Under the pieces are notes generated by a model. The model searched no databases and was not told the DNA's origin. It saw only the letters and a program-made list of their open reading frames with translations. A stretch of DNA of 64,000 nucleotides from DATAUK01 sp036268295 (GTDB lineage: Bacteria > Actinomycetota > Actinomycetes > JAFAQI01), in the NCBI GenBank assembly GCA_036268295.1, contig DATAUK010000013.1:157759-221758 (forward strand). The letters run 5' to 3'. A program made the position numbers and the translations under genes. Of the stretch, positions 43,006-52,135 are shown one piece after another. Each line of letters opens with the position of its first letter. Position 1 is the first letter of the stretch.

Positions 43006-43911
43006 GTGTCTGAGATCTCCTTTGACGGCCGGGTCGCGATCGTCACCGGGGCGGGCGGTGGACTGGGTCGCACCTACGCGCTCGAGCTGGCACGTCGCGG
43101 CGCCCAGGTCGTCGTCAACGACCTCGGCGGTTCGGTCGACGGCCAGGGTGGCGACGACGCGGCCGCGCAGAAGGTCGTGGACGAGATCAAGTCCGCCGGC
43201 GGCGAGGCGGTGCCGAACTATGACTCGGTGTCGAGCCCCGAGGGCGGCGAGGCCATCGTCAAGACCGCAGTCGACGCGTTCGGCAAGGTCGACATCGTCA
43301 TCAACAACGCCGGGATCCTGCGCGACAAGTCCTTCGCCAAGCTCAGCTGGGAAGATCTCGACGCGGTGCTCGACGTGCATCTCAAGGGCGCGTTCTACGT
43401 CTCGCAACCGGCGTTCAAGATCATGAAGGAGAACGGCTACGGCCGGCTGGTCTTCACCGCATCGAACGCCGGTGTCTTCGGCAACTTCGGTCAGAGCAAC
43501 TATGGCGCGGCGAAGATGGGCCTTGTCGGGCTGTCGAACGTGCTGGCGATCGAGGGCGCAAAGGCCGGCATCCTGTCGAACGTGGTATGCCCGGTCGCGG
43601 CGACCCGGATGACCGAGGAGCTGCTCGGTGACTCGGCCGACGCGCTGCAGCCGGAGCTGGTGACGCCGCTGGTGACCTTCCTGGCCTCAGAGGCGTGCAC
43701 GTTCACTCACGAGGCGTTCTCGGCCGCCGGCGGCCGCTACGCCCGCGTGTTTGTCGGCCTCGCACCGGGTTGGTACGGCGGCAAGGGCCACACCCCGACC
43801 GCCGAGGACGTCCTTGACAACATCGAGCGGATCGAGAACCAGGACGACTACATCGTGCCGACCTCGATCGCCGACGAGCTGGGCGCGCTGCTTCCCGTTC
43901 TCGGCGGCTAA
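43006..43911 (+). CDS. SDR, multifunctional-enzyme-2-like hydroxyacyl-CoA dehydrogenase
   Basis: A 301-residue SDR of the HSD17B4/MFE-2 dehydrogenase-like type: VAIVTGAGGGLGRTYALELA, VVVNDLGGSVDGQGG, VINNAGILRDKSF, the Ser in FTASNAGVFGNFGQS, and YGAAKMGLVGL. The long NDLGG insert is diagnostic. Only the dehydrogenase domain is present. It may oxidise 3-hydroxyacyl-CoAs in beta-oxidation. GTG start 43006. Ends 7 bp from the convergent toxin gene. Confidence 0.88.
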   Translation: MSEISFDGRVAIVTGAGGGLGRTYALELARRGAQVVVNDLGGSVDGQGGDDAAAQKVVDEIKSAGGEAVPNYDSVSSPEGGEAIVKTAVDAFGKVDIVINNAGILRDKSFAKLSWEDLDAVLDVHLKGAFYVSQPAFKIMKENGYGRLVFTASNAGVFGNFGQSNYGAAKMGLVGLSNVLAIEGAKAGILSNVVCPVAATRMTEELLGDSADALQPELVTPLVTFLASEACTFTHEAFSAAGGRYARVFVGLAPGWYGGKGHTPTAEDVLDNIERIENQDDYIVPTSIADELGALLPVLGG

Positions 43912-43918
43912 CGACGCG

Positions 43919-45277
43919 CTACCTGCCGTGCGGGTAGCTGGTCACCATCACGATGCCGGCGCTGTCCCGTCGCAGGACCACCTTGACCGCCTTGATGAAC
44001 CTGACCGTGCCGTTGCGGTCGACGCCGTACCCGACGTCGTAGGGGACCTTCAGCTGCAGCGCCAGCTGGCGTGGGCAGCCGGCATCGACCCAGGATTTGA
44101 TCAGAGCGGAGTTGGCCGTCAGCGTCCGCTGAATCGACTCGTGCGCGGTCGGTTCGTCCCAGTACGTCGAGACGACCCGCAGCCGACGGTTGGTCCGGAC
44201 CCGGTCGAGCAGCTCAGCCGTGGTCTTGGCGGTGTGACGTTCGATGGTGTGCCCAGGGCCCTCGTGCAGGCGCAGGTCGATGTTGCCGCGCTGGATCTCC
44301 AGCGCCGGTTGGCGGATCAGGGCCAGCTCATGGGCGATCTCAGCGTCGGTGATGTGACCAGGTCGCCTGAGCAGGGTGATCAGTGCATTGCGCCGGTAGT
44401 CCGGCTCCTCGGGCCACAACCCGCGGGCCCGTAGCCCGTCGCGCGCCATCCCGCCGCCGCTGGCGAGGACGAACGTCTCGGCGACATCCTGGACGTCGAA
44501 CCGGTGCTCGAGCAGTCCGTCGTCGGCGGCGGCCGCGCCCGCCCAGGTCGCTCCCTGCACGGCATGTGGCGCCCAGCCGGACTCGCCGACGGCAGCGACG
44601 CCCTTTGCGGCGACGACTGAAGCGACGAAGGCGATGCCCGCAGTCTCGAGAATCGGGCGCCATCTCAGCCGCCCGGTGGTCAGCTCCTCCCAGCTCGCCA
44701 TTGCGCCGGCGCTCCACTCGACCTGGACGAGTTGAGGGACGACGAAGGCGAGCAGCGGCTTGAGCGAGTTGAACCAGCTCAGCATCGAGTCGAGGCCGCC
44801 GGCCGCCGCAGCGTCGGCGGTGGTCGCCGCCGTTGCCGCCTCGGCTGCCTCGCCGACCGCCGCGGTCGCCGCAGCCGCTTCCACGACGCCCGCGACACCG
44901 ACGGTGACCACGATCGCAGTCACCGAGACGGCGACGACCGCGCCGACCTTCAACAGCTTGTGCAACGAGAGGCCGTGATGCTGGTGGGCGCGGGCAAGCT
45001 GGTGGCCGTAGCTGTCGAGCTCGTCAGCGACCTCGTTCAAGGCACGTACCAGCAACGCGGAGTTGTGGGTCAACGCCGCGAGTGGTGCATCGAGGCTCTG
45101 TCGGCCCTTGCCGCGCCACGAACCGGACAGCCCGCCCATGATGTGGGCGACCCGGCGCTGGGTCGATGCGACGGTATCGGCAGCCTCGCGGTAGGCGACC
45201 GCGAGCCGGAAGACGGTGGCCGGATCGCCGGTGATGTTCGGCACGACGTACTGCGTCGGGACCGGTGTCGGCCTCAC
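43919..45277 (-). CDS. ESX-type polymorphic toxin with RNase A-like C-terminal domain
   Basis: A 452-residue secreted-toxin architecture. Residues about 20-100 form a helical WXG100-like hairpin with a true W-x-G at Trp54-Gly56; 105-135 is hydrophobic, followed by an Ala/Thr/Glu-rich stretch to 160, and a spacer to about 330. The C terminus (331-452) matches the bacterial RNase A-like toxin pattern of CdiA-CT type: LHEGPGHTIERHTAKT (His343, His348, Lys351), STYWDEPTAHESI, and a final MVTSYPHGR with Thr446 and Tyr448 in the place of that family's catalytic Thr/Tyr. It probably cleaves RNA in target cells after type VII secretion. No immunity gene follows; the next gene converges. Confidence 0.72.
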   Translation of the reverse strand: MRPTPVPTQYVVPNITGDPATVFRLAVAYREAADTVASTQRRVAHIMGGLSGSWRGKGRQSLDAPLAALTHNSALLVRALNEVADELDSYGHQLARAHQHHGLSLHKLLKVGAVVAVSVTAIVVTVGVAGVVEAAAATAAVGEAAEAATAATTADAAAAGGLDSMLSWFNSLKPLLAFVVPQLVQVEWSAGAMASWEELTTGRLRWRPILETAGIAFVASVVAAKGVAAVGESGWAPHAVQGATWAGAAAADDGLLEHRFDVQDVAETFVLASGGGMARDGLRARGLWPEEPDYRRNALITLLRRPGHITDAEIAHELALIRQPALEIQRGNIDLRLHEGPGHTIERHTAKTTAELLDRVRTNRRLRVVSTYWDEPTAHESIQRTLTANSALIKSWVDAGCPRQLALQLKVPYDVGYGVDRNGTVRFIKAVKVVLRRDSAGIVMVTSYPHGR

Positions 45278-45555
45278 TGGCGCCGTACCGCTGATGCGTC
45301 GACGTGGGGATAGTGACGCGCGAGCGAAGCCAGCGCCGACCCGAGCCGTTCGACATCGGTGGCGACCAGGTGGATCGCCTCTTCGGCGGCGACAACCCCG
45401 CGCCCGACCGCCTCAGCCGATCTGACGCCCACCGCCGACAGGTCGAGCTGGCCGTCGCGGGCCAGGCTGAGTGCAGCGTCGCTGAGCCGATTGCTGCATG
45501 CCGAGAGAGCGACGGCAGCAGCATAGAGATCGTCGGGGCGGATCGAGAGTTCCAT
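45274..45555 (-). CDS. Small helical ESX partner/EspC-like protein
   Basis: A 93-residue all-helical protein: SIRPDDLYAAAVALSACSNRL, a loop, then AIHLVATDVERLGSALASL. It is the size of WXG100/EspC-type substrates but has no W-x-G. GTG 45277 of the toxin overlaps its TGA by four bases, so the two are made together and may dimerise for secretion. ATG 45555 starts the pair; an ion-channel-like gene diverges from it across 66 bp. Confidence 0.68.
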   Translation of the reverse strand: MELSIRPDDLYAAAVALSACSNRLSDAALSLARDGQLDLSAVGVRSAEAVGRGVVAAEEAIHLVATDVERLGSALASLARHYPHVDASAVRRQ

Positions 45556-45621
45556 GGCCGGGCAGTCTGCCTCGCACCCAGGGGTGTGTGCTTGCATTGT
45601 CCACAAGGCAGGATGATCGCC

Positions 45622-46722
45622 ATGACGGTGGTGCGGATCGTTGGCGTCGTCCTCGCGGTGCTGGTGATCGGTTCGACCACGGCCAGCGTCATGCGCACCT
45701 TGATCATCCCGCGTGCGAGCCTCGGGCGGATTGGTCGCATCGTCGACACGGTCGTCGACCACGCCTTCGTTCTCGTGACGCATCGGATGACCGAGTACGA
45801 GGATCGCGACCGGATCCTTGCCGGCCAGGCCGCGGTCTATCTGCTGACCCTGCTCGCGGTCTGGCTCGCCGCCTACACCACCGGCTTCGCGCTGCTGTTG
45901 TGGCCGACTACGCACAACATCGGCGCGGCTTTCCGCGAGTCCGGCTCGTCGATGTTCACGCTCGGGTTTGACGCGCCCAGCGGCACTGGCTCGACCGCGC
46001 TTGACGTGATCGCCGCCGGACTGGGCCTGTTCGTTGTCGCCGCGCAGATCGGCTATCTGCCGACGCTGTACGCCGCGTTCAATCGTCGCGAGACCGATGT
46101 CACGCTGCTCGGCGCGCGGGCCGGCTCGCCACCGTGGGGCCCGGAGCTGCTGGTCCGGACCAAGTGGGGGATCTACGGCGACCGCGACGACCTGCCCGCG
46201 TTGTACTCGACCTGGGAGCGGTGGAGCGCGGACCTGGCGGAGAGCCACTCGAACTACCCGGTGCTGATGCGGTTCCGCTCACCGCAGCCGCTGTCGTCCT
46301 GGCTGATCGGATTGCTTGCGGTCATGGACTCGGCGGCGTTACTGCTGGCGGTAGCACCCAGCCGCGACCGGCTCGAGCCGCGGCTGTGCCTGCGAATGGG
46401 CTTCACCGCGTTGCGACAGATGGGCGCCGCGGTCGGCATCGCTGTTGACCACGATCCTGATCCCAACGGCGAGCTTGCGCTGACGTTCGCGGAGTTCGAG
46501 GCCGGCGTACAACGGCTGATTGACGTCGGCTTCGAGATCGAACGCGACGCCGCCGAGGCGTGGCCGCATTTTCGCGGCTGGCGGGTGAACTACGAGTCGA
46601 TCGCCTACGCTCTCGCCTACGCGACCGACGCGGTCCCGGCGTTGTGGGCGGGACCGCGGCGCTGGCCGTACGAGCCGATGGCGCCGATCCGACCACCGAG
46701 CCGGCTACCGAACTCCAGCTGA
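45622..46722 (+). CDS. Membrane protein of unknown function, ion-channel-like
   Basis: A 366-residue protein. The N-terminal region is hydrophobic (VVRIVGVVLAVLVIG, then AAVYLLTLLAVWLAA and ALDVIAAGLGLFVVAAQIG), with FRESGSSMFTLGFDAP between the second and third helices, in the place where a pore loop would be. The C half (from about 160) is soluble with FEIERDAAEAWPHF. Similar proteins are annotated only as membrane proteins. I start at ATG 45622 (AGGA eight bases upstream); ATG 45613 is the alternative. Its end overlaps the convergent sulfotransferase by 18 bp. Confidence 0.72.
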   Translation: MTVVRIVGVVLAVLVIGSTTASVMRTLIIPRASLGRIGRIVDTVVDHAFVLVTHRMTEYEDRDRILAGQAAVYLLTLLAVWLAAYTTGFALLLWPTTHNIGAAFRESGSSMFTLGFDAPSGTGSTALDVIAAGLGLFVVAAQIGYLPTLYAAFNRRETDVTLLGARAGSPPWGPELLVRTKWGIYGDRDDLPALYSTWERWSADLAESHSNYPVLMRFRSPQPLSSWLIGLLAVMDSAALLLAVAPSRDRLEPRLCLRMGFTALRQMGAAVGIAVDHDPDPNGELALTFAEFEAGVQRLIDVGFEIERDAAEAWPHFRGWRVNYESIAYALAYATDAVPALWAGPRRWPYEPMAPIRPPSRLPNSS

Positions 46723-47889
46723 CCGAAGCGCTCGACGGGCTCGTCGCCGCATCCGCCGGATCCAGGTCAGCTGCCGCTCACGCTCCGCGGCGCGCTTCAC
46801 CTGGTTGGCTTCGGCCTGCGCCTGCCTGGTCCGGATGTCACCGAACTCCAGACTTGCCTTGATGGCCGCGACGATGGCATCCGCGGCTTGTTTTGGCGGC
46901 AGCATTGCCGGCGGTCGCGGCTCCTGCCGAGGTGGCCGCTTTCCCAGCGACTCAAGGTCGCCGATCACCCGGATGCCGAGCGCACCGATGTTCGCGGCGA
47001 ACCCGGCGCCGATCTCCGACGCGCGTTCTGCGGCCCAGTCGGGCATCCCGATCTTCGGCAGCCGGGAGAGCCGGTCGGCGTCGAGGGTGAACAGCTGCTC
47101 GACGACGCCGAGCCGCACGATCTCCCGGAACCACTCGTCCGGCCATTCCTCTTCGCGGACCCGCTGGTTGACGAAGCGAAGCACTTCGGCTTCCGGCCAG
47201 CGCAGCGAGCGGTTGTCACGCTCCGGCGGAACCTGCAGGACGCCGGCGGGCAGCGCGAGCAGTGAGGTGAACTGGCGGATCAGCTTGTCGTGGTCACGGG
47301 TGTCGACGATGATCGCCGTCACGTTCTCGGCACCGGCGACCTCCGCCCAACGCGTCAGGATCTCGTCGTGGCGGTGCCTCGCCCAGAAGCTCGGCGTCGG
47401 CCACTCGTACGGCTCGTTGACCAGCATGTCGGTGAGCCACTGATCGTATTTCGTCCGGTTGCCGTTCTGCAGATATTGCTGCCACGCCGACGGCATGATG
47501 TCGACCAGCGGGCGAAGGGTCGCCACGATGTGCACTCGCTCGCCGCCGAGGTCCTTGACCAGCCGCCGGACACCGTCCTCGGGCGCCTCACTGAGCCACT
47601 CGCTGCTGATGACCGCCCGGGCGTCTGTGGGCGCGTCCTCGATCTCCTCGACGACCTCGAGCCAGTCCCGCTCGGTCGGCACCCGGTCACCCCGTCGGGG
47701 TTTGGACTGGGCGATGAACACGCCGGCGTGTTTGTGGTAGCGCTTGACTCCCGGGTAGATCACGCCGAGCCCGCGCATCTGCTCGCGGGCGATCTCCATC
47801 GCTCCCTGCACCGAGGTGGTGCCGGTCTTCGGGAATCCGATATGCACCAGTCGGGAGCCCGGCGGCAAGGTCAGATCCGGCTCGCTCAT
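46705..47889 (-). CDS. Sulfotransferase-like protein
   Basis: A 394-residue P-loop-like protein: GFPKTGTTSVQGAM near the N terminus is the 5'-phosphosulfate-binding loop of PAPS-dependent sulfotransferases, and VISSEWLSEAPEDGVRRL, VHIVATLRPLVDIM and WQQYLQNGN fit the family core. The C-terminal 80 residues are basic and helical. It may sulfate a lipid or carbohydrate; no acceptor is known. Divergent from hmgA across 68 bp. Confidence 0.75.
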   Translation of the reverse strand: MSEPDLTLPPGSRLVHIGFPKTGTTSVQGAMEIAREQMRGLGVIYPGVKRYHKHAGVFIAQSKPRRGDRVPTERDWLEVVEEIEDAPTDARAVISSEWLSEAPEDGVRRLVKDLGGERVHIVATLRPLVDIMPSAWQQYLQNGNRTKYDQWLTDMLVNEPYEWPTPSFWARHRHDEILTRWAEVAGAENVTAIIVDTRDHDKLIRQFTSLLALPAGVLQVPPERDNRSLRWPEAEVLRFVNQRVREEEWPDEWFREIVRLGVVEQLFTLDADRLSRLPKIGMPDWAAERASEIGAGFAANIGALGIRVIGDLESLGKRPPRQEPRPPAMLPPKQAADAIVAAIKASLEFGDIRTRQAQAEANQVKRAAERERQLTWIRRMRRRARRALRSAGVR

Positions 47890-47957
47890 CAGGCGAGTCT
47901 ATTCTGCGGCCGACCCGCGGCGCTAAGGGCTACGGTGGCCGTGAGGAGGGCCCGACA

Positions 47958-49157
47958 ATGGCGTTTTACCGGTGCGTTGGCGACGTACCACGCAAACGGC
48001 ACACCCAGCACCGCCGGCCCGATGGCGGCTTGTACGCCGAGGAGCTAATGGGCGAGGAGGGGTTCTTCTCGGACTCCTCGCTGCTCTACCACCGGGGCAT
48101 TCCGTCGGCCATCGTCGCTGCCCGGCGGTGGGAGCTGCCCAGTCAGGTGACGTTGCCGAACCAGCCACTCGCGCCGCGCCACCTCAAACTCCATGACCTG
48201 GTCGGTGAGTTCGACTGGAAGACTCTCGACCCGGTGACGGACCGGCGCCTGGTGCTCGGCAACGCCGACGTCCGGATCTCCTATGCGGTGGCGGGGGAGA
48301 CCTCGCCGTACTACCGCAACGGGCTCGGCGACGAGTGTGTCTTTGTCGAGTCCGGGCGGGCGGTGCTCGAGACCGTGTTCGGGGCGCTCGATGTTCGCCA
48401 GGGCGACTACGTCATCGTGCCGCGGGCGACGACGCATCGATGGGTTCCCGACGGTGATGAGCCGCTTCGCCTGTATGCAATCGAGGCCAGCAGCCACATC
48501 ACGCCGCCGCGTCGCTACCTGTCCAAGTTCGGGCAGCTGCTCGAGCATGCTCCGTACTGCGAACGTGACTTCCGGGTGCCACTCGAGCCGATGATCGCCG
48601 ACGGCGAGGACGTCGAGGTTTACGTCAAGCACCGGGCCGCCGGCGGTGCGATCGGTGGCACGGTGCACGTCCAGGCGACGCATCCGTTCGACGTCGTCGG
48701 CTGGGATGGCTGCCTTTATCCGTTTGTTTTCAACATTTCCGACTTCGAGCCGATCACTGGGCGGATCCATCAGCCGCCACCGGCGCACCAGGTGTTCGAG
48801 GGCGGCAACTTCGTCATCTGCAACTTCGTGCCACGCAAGGTCGACTACCACCCGCTCGCGATCCCGGTGCCCTATTACCACTCGAACGTCGACAGCGACG
48901 AGGTGATGTTCTACTGCGGCGGCGACTACGAGGCTCGCAAAGGATCGGGCATCGGGCAGGGATCGGTGTCGCTGCATCCGGGCGGTCACACCCACGGCCC
49001 GCAGCCGGGTGCGGTCGAGGCGAGCTTGGGCAAGGAGTTCTTCGACGAGCTCGCCGTCATGGTCGACACGTTCCGCCCGCTCGAGCTCGGCACGGCAGGC
49101 ATCGAGTGTGAGGACGAGAGCTACGCCTGGTCGTGGTCAGGGCGCAAGGCGCCTTGA
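47958..49157 (+). CDS. hmgA: Homogentisate 1,2-dioxygenase
   Basis: Iron ring-cleaving enzyme of tyrosine/phenylalanine breakdown, opening homogentisate to maleylacetoacetate. A cupin-fold protein of 399 residues: YYRNGLGDECVFVESGRAVLE, DYVIVPRATTHRW, IEASSHITPPRRYL, NFVICNFVPRK and SLHPGGHTHGPQPG supply the His/Glu iron ligands of the C-terminal region. ATG 47958 with GAGGAGGG upstream. Overlaps fahA by four bases (TTGA), so the two are one operon. Confidence 0.93.
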   Translation: MAFYRCVGDVPRKRHTQHRRPDGGLYAEELMGEEGFFSDSSLLYHRGIPSAIVAARRWELPSQVTLPNQPLAPRHLKLHDLVGEFDWKTLDPVTDRRLVLGNADVRISYAVAGETSPYYRNGLGDECVFVESGRAVLETVFGALDVRQGDYVIVPRATTHRWVPDGDEPLRLYAIEASSHITPPRRYLSKFGQLLEHAPYCERDFRVPLEPMIADGEDVEVYVKHRAAGGAIGGTVHVQATHPFDVVGWDGCLYPFVFNISDFEPITGRIHQPPPAHQVFEGGNFVICNFVPRKVDYHPLAIPVPYYHSNVDSDEVMFYCGGDYEARKGSGIGQGSVSLHPGGHTHGPQPGAVEASLGKEFFDELAVMVDTFRPLELGTAGIECEDESYAWSWSGRKAP

Positions 49158-50308
49158 CCGAGTTCACCGAGTGCTACCCGTACGGCGTGTACGCCTCGGT
49201 TCGCGGGCACGGCGAGCCGAGGGTCTGCGCGAGGGTGGCCGAGCACGTTCTGGATCTTGCCGATGCCGCCAAGCGAGACGGCATGGCATTCGATGAGCTC
49301 GAACAGCCGAACCTCAACAAGCTGCTCGGAGCCGGGCGGCAGGTCTGGCGCGAGCTCGGTCAACGAGTGCGGGAGTGGGCGAACGACGCGCCGTTGATCC
49401 CGATCGCAGAGGTTGAGCTGCTGCTGCCGTTCGAGGTCGCCGATTACGTCGACTTCTATGCCAGCGAGCATCACGCCCGCAACCTTGGTGCGATCCTGCG
49501 ACCCGGACAGGAGCCGTTGCAGCCGAACTGGCGTCACCAGCCGGTCGGCTACCACGGCCGTGCGGGCACGGTCGTCGTCTCACAGACGCCGGTCGTCCGG
49601 CCGGTCGGCCACGTTGCGGGCGTGGACGGTCCGGTGATGTGGCCGACCGAGAAACTGGACGTCGAGGTAGAGGTCGGCTTCGTCGTCGGCACGCCTTCGC
49701 AACGTGGGTGGTCAGTCGGCGTCGACCAGTTCGCCGACCACGTGTTCGGCATCGTGCTGGTCAACGACTGGTCGGCGCGCGACATTCAGGCCTGGGAGAC
49801 GGTGCCGCTCGGACCGTTCCTCGGCAAGTCGTTCCAGACCTCGGTCTCGCCCTGGGTGGTGCCGCTCTCAGCACTCGAAGCGGCGCGGGTGCCGGTGGCG
49901 TCGAGCGGCACGCGATTGTCGTCGTACCTCGTTGAGTCGTCGCAGCCGTGGGGGCTCGACATCGAGCTCGAGTTGCGGGTCAACGGCGAGCTGATCTCGC
50001 GGCCGCCCTATCGGACGATGCATTGGTCGCCGGCGCAGATGCTGGCCCATCTGACCGTGAATGGCGCATCTATCCGGACCGGGGATCTCTACGCGTCGGG
50101 CACCGTCAGCGGTGCCGGCGCTGACGAGGTCGGGTCGCTGATCGAGCGTTGGGGCGGCGAGCGGTTTCTCGCGGACGGCGACGAGGTGGTGATCACCGCA
50201 ACCGCGACGGCCGGCCACGGGTCAAGGCTGGACCTCGGTGAGGTTCGCGGTCGGGTCGGCTATCCGCTGCGCGCAACTACCTCGATGGCGGCATCGACGT
50301 GGTTGTAG
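49154..50308 (+). CDS. fahA: Fumarylacetoacetase
   Basis: Last enzyme of homogentisate breakdown, splitting fumarylacetoacetate to fumarate and acetoacetate. 384 residues from the TTG that overlaps the hmgA stop. Metal and catalytic residues: Asp100 in DFYASEHHA, His134 in VGYHGRAG, Glu171 and Glu173 in DVEVEVGF, Asp205 in VNDWSARD. The N-terminal SH3-like part is present. The isomerase gene (maiA) is missing between hmgA and fahA. The 3' end overlaps the convergent dacB by 49 bp; the tail is slightly longer than usual. Confidence 0.92.
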   Translation: MTEFTECYPYGVYASVRGHGEPRVCARVAEHVLDLADAAKRDGMAFDELEQPNLNKLLGAGRQVWRELGQRVREWANDAPLIPIAEVELLLPFEVADYVDFYASEHHARNLGAILRPGQEPLQPNWRHQPVGYHGRAGTVVVSQTPVVRPVGHVAGVDGPVMWPTEKLDVEVEVGFVVGTPSQRGWSVGVDQFADHVFGIVLVNDWSARDIQAWETVPLGPFLGKSFQTSVSPWVVPLSALEAARVPVASSGTRLSSYLVESSQPWGLDIELELRVNGELISRPPYRTMHWSPAQMLAHLTVNGASIRTGDLYASGTVSGAGADEVGSLIERWGGERFLADGDEVVITATATAGHGSRLDLGEVRGRVGYPLRATTSMAASTWL

Positions 50309-51498
50309 ATCTTCGTGAAGTTCTTGTCCTTGAAACCGCTGGCGAGGATCGAAAACGTGACGAAGTCGCCGGACCTCGCCTGGAAGTAGCCGGATAGCGC
50401 GCTGTTGTGGTCCAGGGTGCCGGTCTTGGCTCGGATCCGGCCTCTGACGTTCGGACCGCACAGCCGTCCTTCGAGGGTGCCGGTGTCACACGACAGCGGT
50501 AGCCCGAAGTAGACGGTGTCGTAGGACGACAGTGTCTTCAGCTTCTTGAGCCAGGCGACGATTGTTGCCGGGGTCTCACGGTCGGTGTAGGACAGGCCGG
50601 ATCCGTCGTGAACAGTGCCGAGCGGCAGGCCGAGCTCGCCCGCCACCTCGTGTTCGGCCGCGACCCCGCTCGCCGCGCCGCCGTGCCCGGTGAGTTGCGC
50701 TCCCGCCTCGCGCAGCATCATCTCGGCATAGAAGTTGACCGAGTTGGTCAGCGTGTCGGCGACGATGCTGGAGAGCGCGGCCGAACGGTGCGTGACCAGA
50801 TGGTGCAGCCCCGGTGGCGCCTTCTCGATGAGGGTTTTGCCAACGGTGATATGCGACTTGTTCAGCGCGTGCCGCCACAACTGCGCGTTGTCCGGGGTTG
50901 GATCGGCCTCAAAAGCATTGCCACTGCGCCATTCATCGCCGTCGACCGCGAACGCATCGACCGTCCCGCTCTCCTCCGGCACGAACTTGTGCTTCCAGCC
51001 GGACACTCGCGTGGTGTGGCTGTAGCGGGTGTCGTCGACGACGAGCCGTCCGGTGACATGGCGCAGCCCTTTGGCATGCAACCGCTTGGCGAAGCTACGC
51101 AGGTCGGTCCCCGTCAGCGTCGGGTCACCGGCCGCGGTCAGGACAAGGTCGCCGTGCAACGTGCCGTTCTTGATCGGCGCGGTTCCGGAAATCGTTGTCG
51201 TATAACGAAACTGCGACCCGACCAGCTTCAACAGTGTGATCGTGGTGAACAGCTTCTCGTTGCTTGCCGGCGCGGTCGCGTGCTTAGGCGCATGGGAGAT
51301 GTTGCCGACGTCGGCGATGTGGAACGTGTAGTCGACGTGCGCCGCCGTACTGCCCTTCAGTGCTTTGCTGACCCGAGCCGCCAGCTGACTCGCCGACAGC
51401 CGTGGCTTCGGCTGGGCATGGGCAGGTGCGGAGGTGGCGACCAACCCGGTAACGCACAGCGCGGCAATGGCCAGAATTGCTCGTTGTCGAGGAAGCAT
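50260..51498 (-). CDS. dacB: D-alanyl-D-alanine carboxypeptidase/endopeptidase (PBP4, S13)
   Basis: Trims peptidoglycan peptide stems outside the membrane. The 412-residue product has a signal peptide (MLPRQRAILAIAALCVTGLV..AHAQ), the S-x-x-K nucleophile SNEK (Ser79-Lys82), the SVNF motif and the KTG box in RAKTGTLDHNSAL. All three PBP motifs are present. ATG 51498; the longer frame to 51615 lies in the opposite-strand gene and adds no signal. Convergent with fahA; divergent from the methyltransferase by 31 bp. Confidence 0.9.
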   Translation of the reverse strand: MLPRQRAILAIAALCVTGLVATSAPAHAQPKPRLSASQLAARVSKALKGSTAAHVDYTFHIADVGNISHAPKHATAPASNEKLFTTITLLKLVGSQFRYTTTISGTAPIKNGTLHGDLVLTAAGDPTLTGTDLRSFAKRLHAKGLRHVTGRLVVDDTRYSHTTRVSGWKHKFVPEESGTVDAFAVDGDEWRSGNAFEADPTPDNAQLWRHALNKSHITVGKTLIEKAPPGLHHLVTHRSAALSSIVADTLTNSVNFYAEMMLREAGAQLTGHGGAASGVAAEHEVAGELGLPLGTVHDGSGLSYTDRETPATIVAWLKKLKTLSSYDTVYFGLPLSCDTGTLEGRLCGPNVRGRIRAKTGTLDHNSALSGYFQARSGDFVTFSILASGFKDKNFTKIYNHVDAAIEVVARSG

Positions 51499-51529
51499 CT
51501 CAACCACGGTACGAGACAATGGGGGTGCC

Positions 51530-52135
51530 ATGTTCGAGATAGGGGTTGGGCCGCATCCGTTGCCATGGCCTGATGACCCGCGGCTGGATCCGGCGCTGCT
51601 CGCCGCCGGCGACACCCGAAACGTGGTCGATCACTACCGCTACTGGACCAATGACGCGATCGTGGCCGACCTCGCCGGGCGCCGCCGGCCGTTCCACGTC
51701 GCGATCGAGAACTGGCAGCACGACATGAACATCGGCACCGTGGTCCGCAACGCCAACGCCTTCATGGCGGCGGCGGTGCACATCGTCGGGAACCGGCGCT
51801 GGAACCGGCGGGGCGCGATGGTCACCGACCGGTACGTCGACGTCCGCCACCACGCGAGGATTGCCGATCTCGCCAGTTGGGCGGCGGCGGAGGCGTTGCC
51901 GCTGCTCGGGATCGACCTGCTCGCCGGCTCGGTCAGCATCACCGACGCCACGCTGCCGAGGGCGTGCGTGCTGGTGTTCGGCCAGGAAGGGCCGGGCCTC
52001 AGCAATGACGCGCGGTCCGCGGTCAGCGCGGTGCTCCACGTTCCGCAGGCCGGCTCGACCCGCTCGATCAATGCCGGTGTGGCGAGCGGGATCGCGATGT
52101 ATGAGTGGGTCCGCCGTCACGACGGTGAGGCTTAG
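51530..52135 (+). CDS. SpoU/TrmH-family RNA 2'-O-methyltransferase
   Basis: A 201-residue trefoil-knot (SPOUT) methyltransferase. Motif 1 NIGTVVRNANAFMAAAVHIVG, motif 2 VFGQEGPGLSND and motif 3 SIN AGVASGIAMYEW are the SAM/knot blocks. It probably 2'-O-methylates a tRNA or rRNA ribose. Small for the family, with only the catalytic domain. ATG 51530. It is tail to tail with the DUF2199 gene (four-base overlap). Confidence 0.87.
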   Translation: MFEIGVGPHPLPWPDDPRLDPALLAAGDTRNVVDHYRYWTNDAIVADLAGRRRPFHVAIENWQHDMNIGTVVRNANAFMAAAVHIVGNRRWNRRGAMVTDRYVDVRHHARIADLASWAAAEALPLLGIDLLAGSVSITDATLPRACVLVFGQEGPGLSNDARSAVSAVLHVPQAGSTRSINAGVASGIAMYEWVRRHDGEA

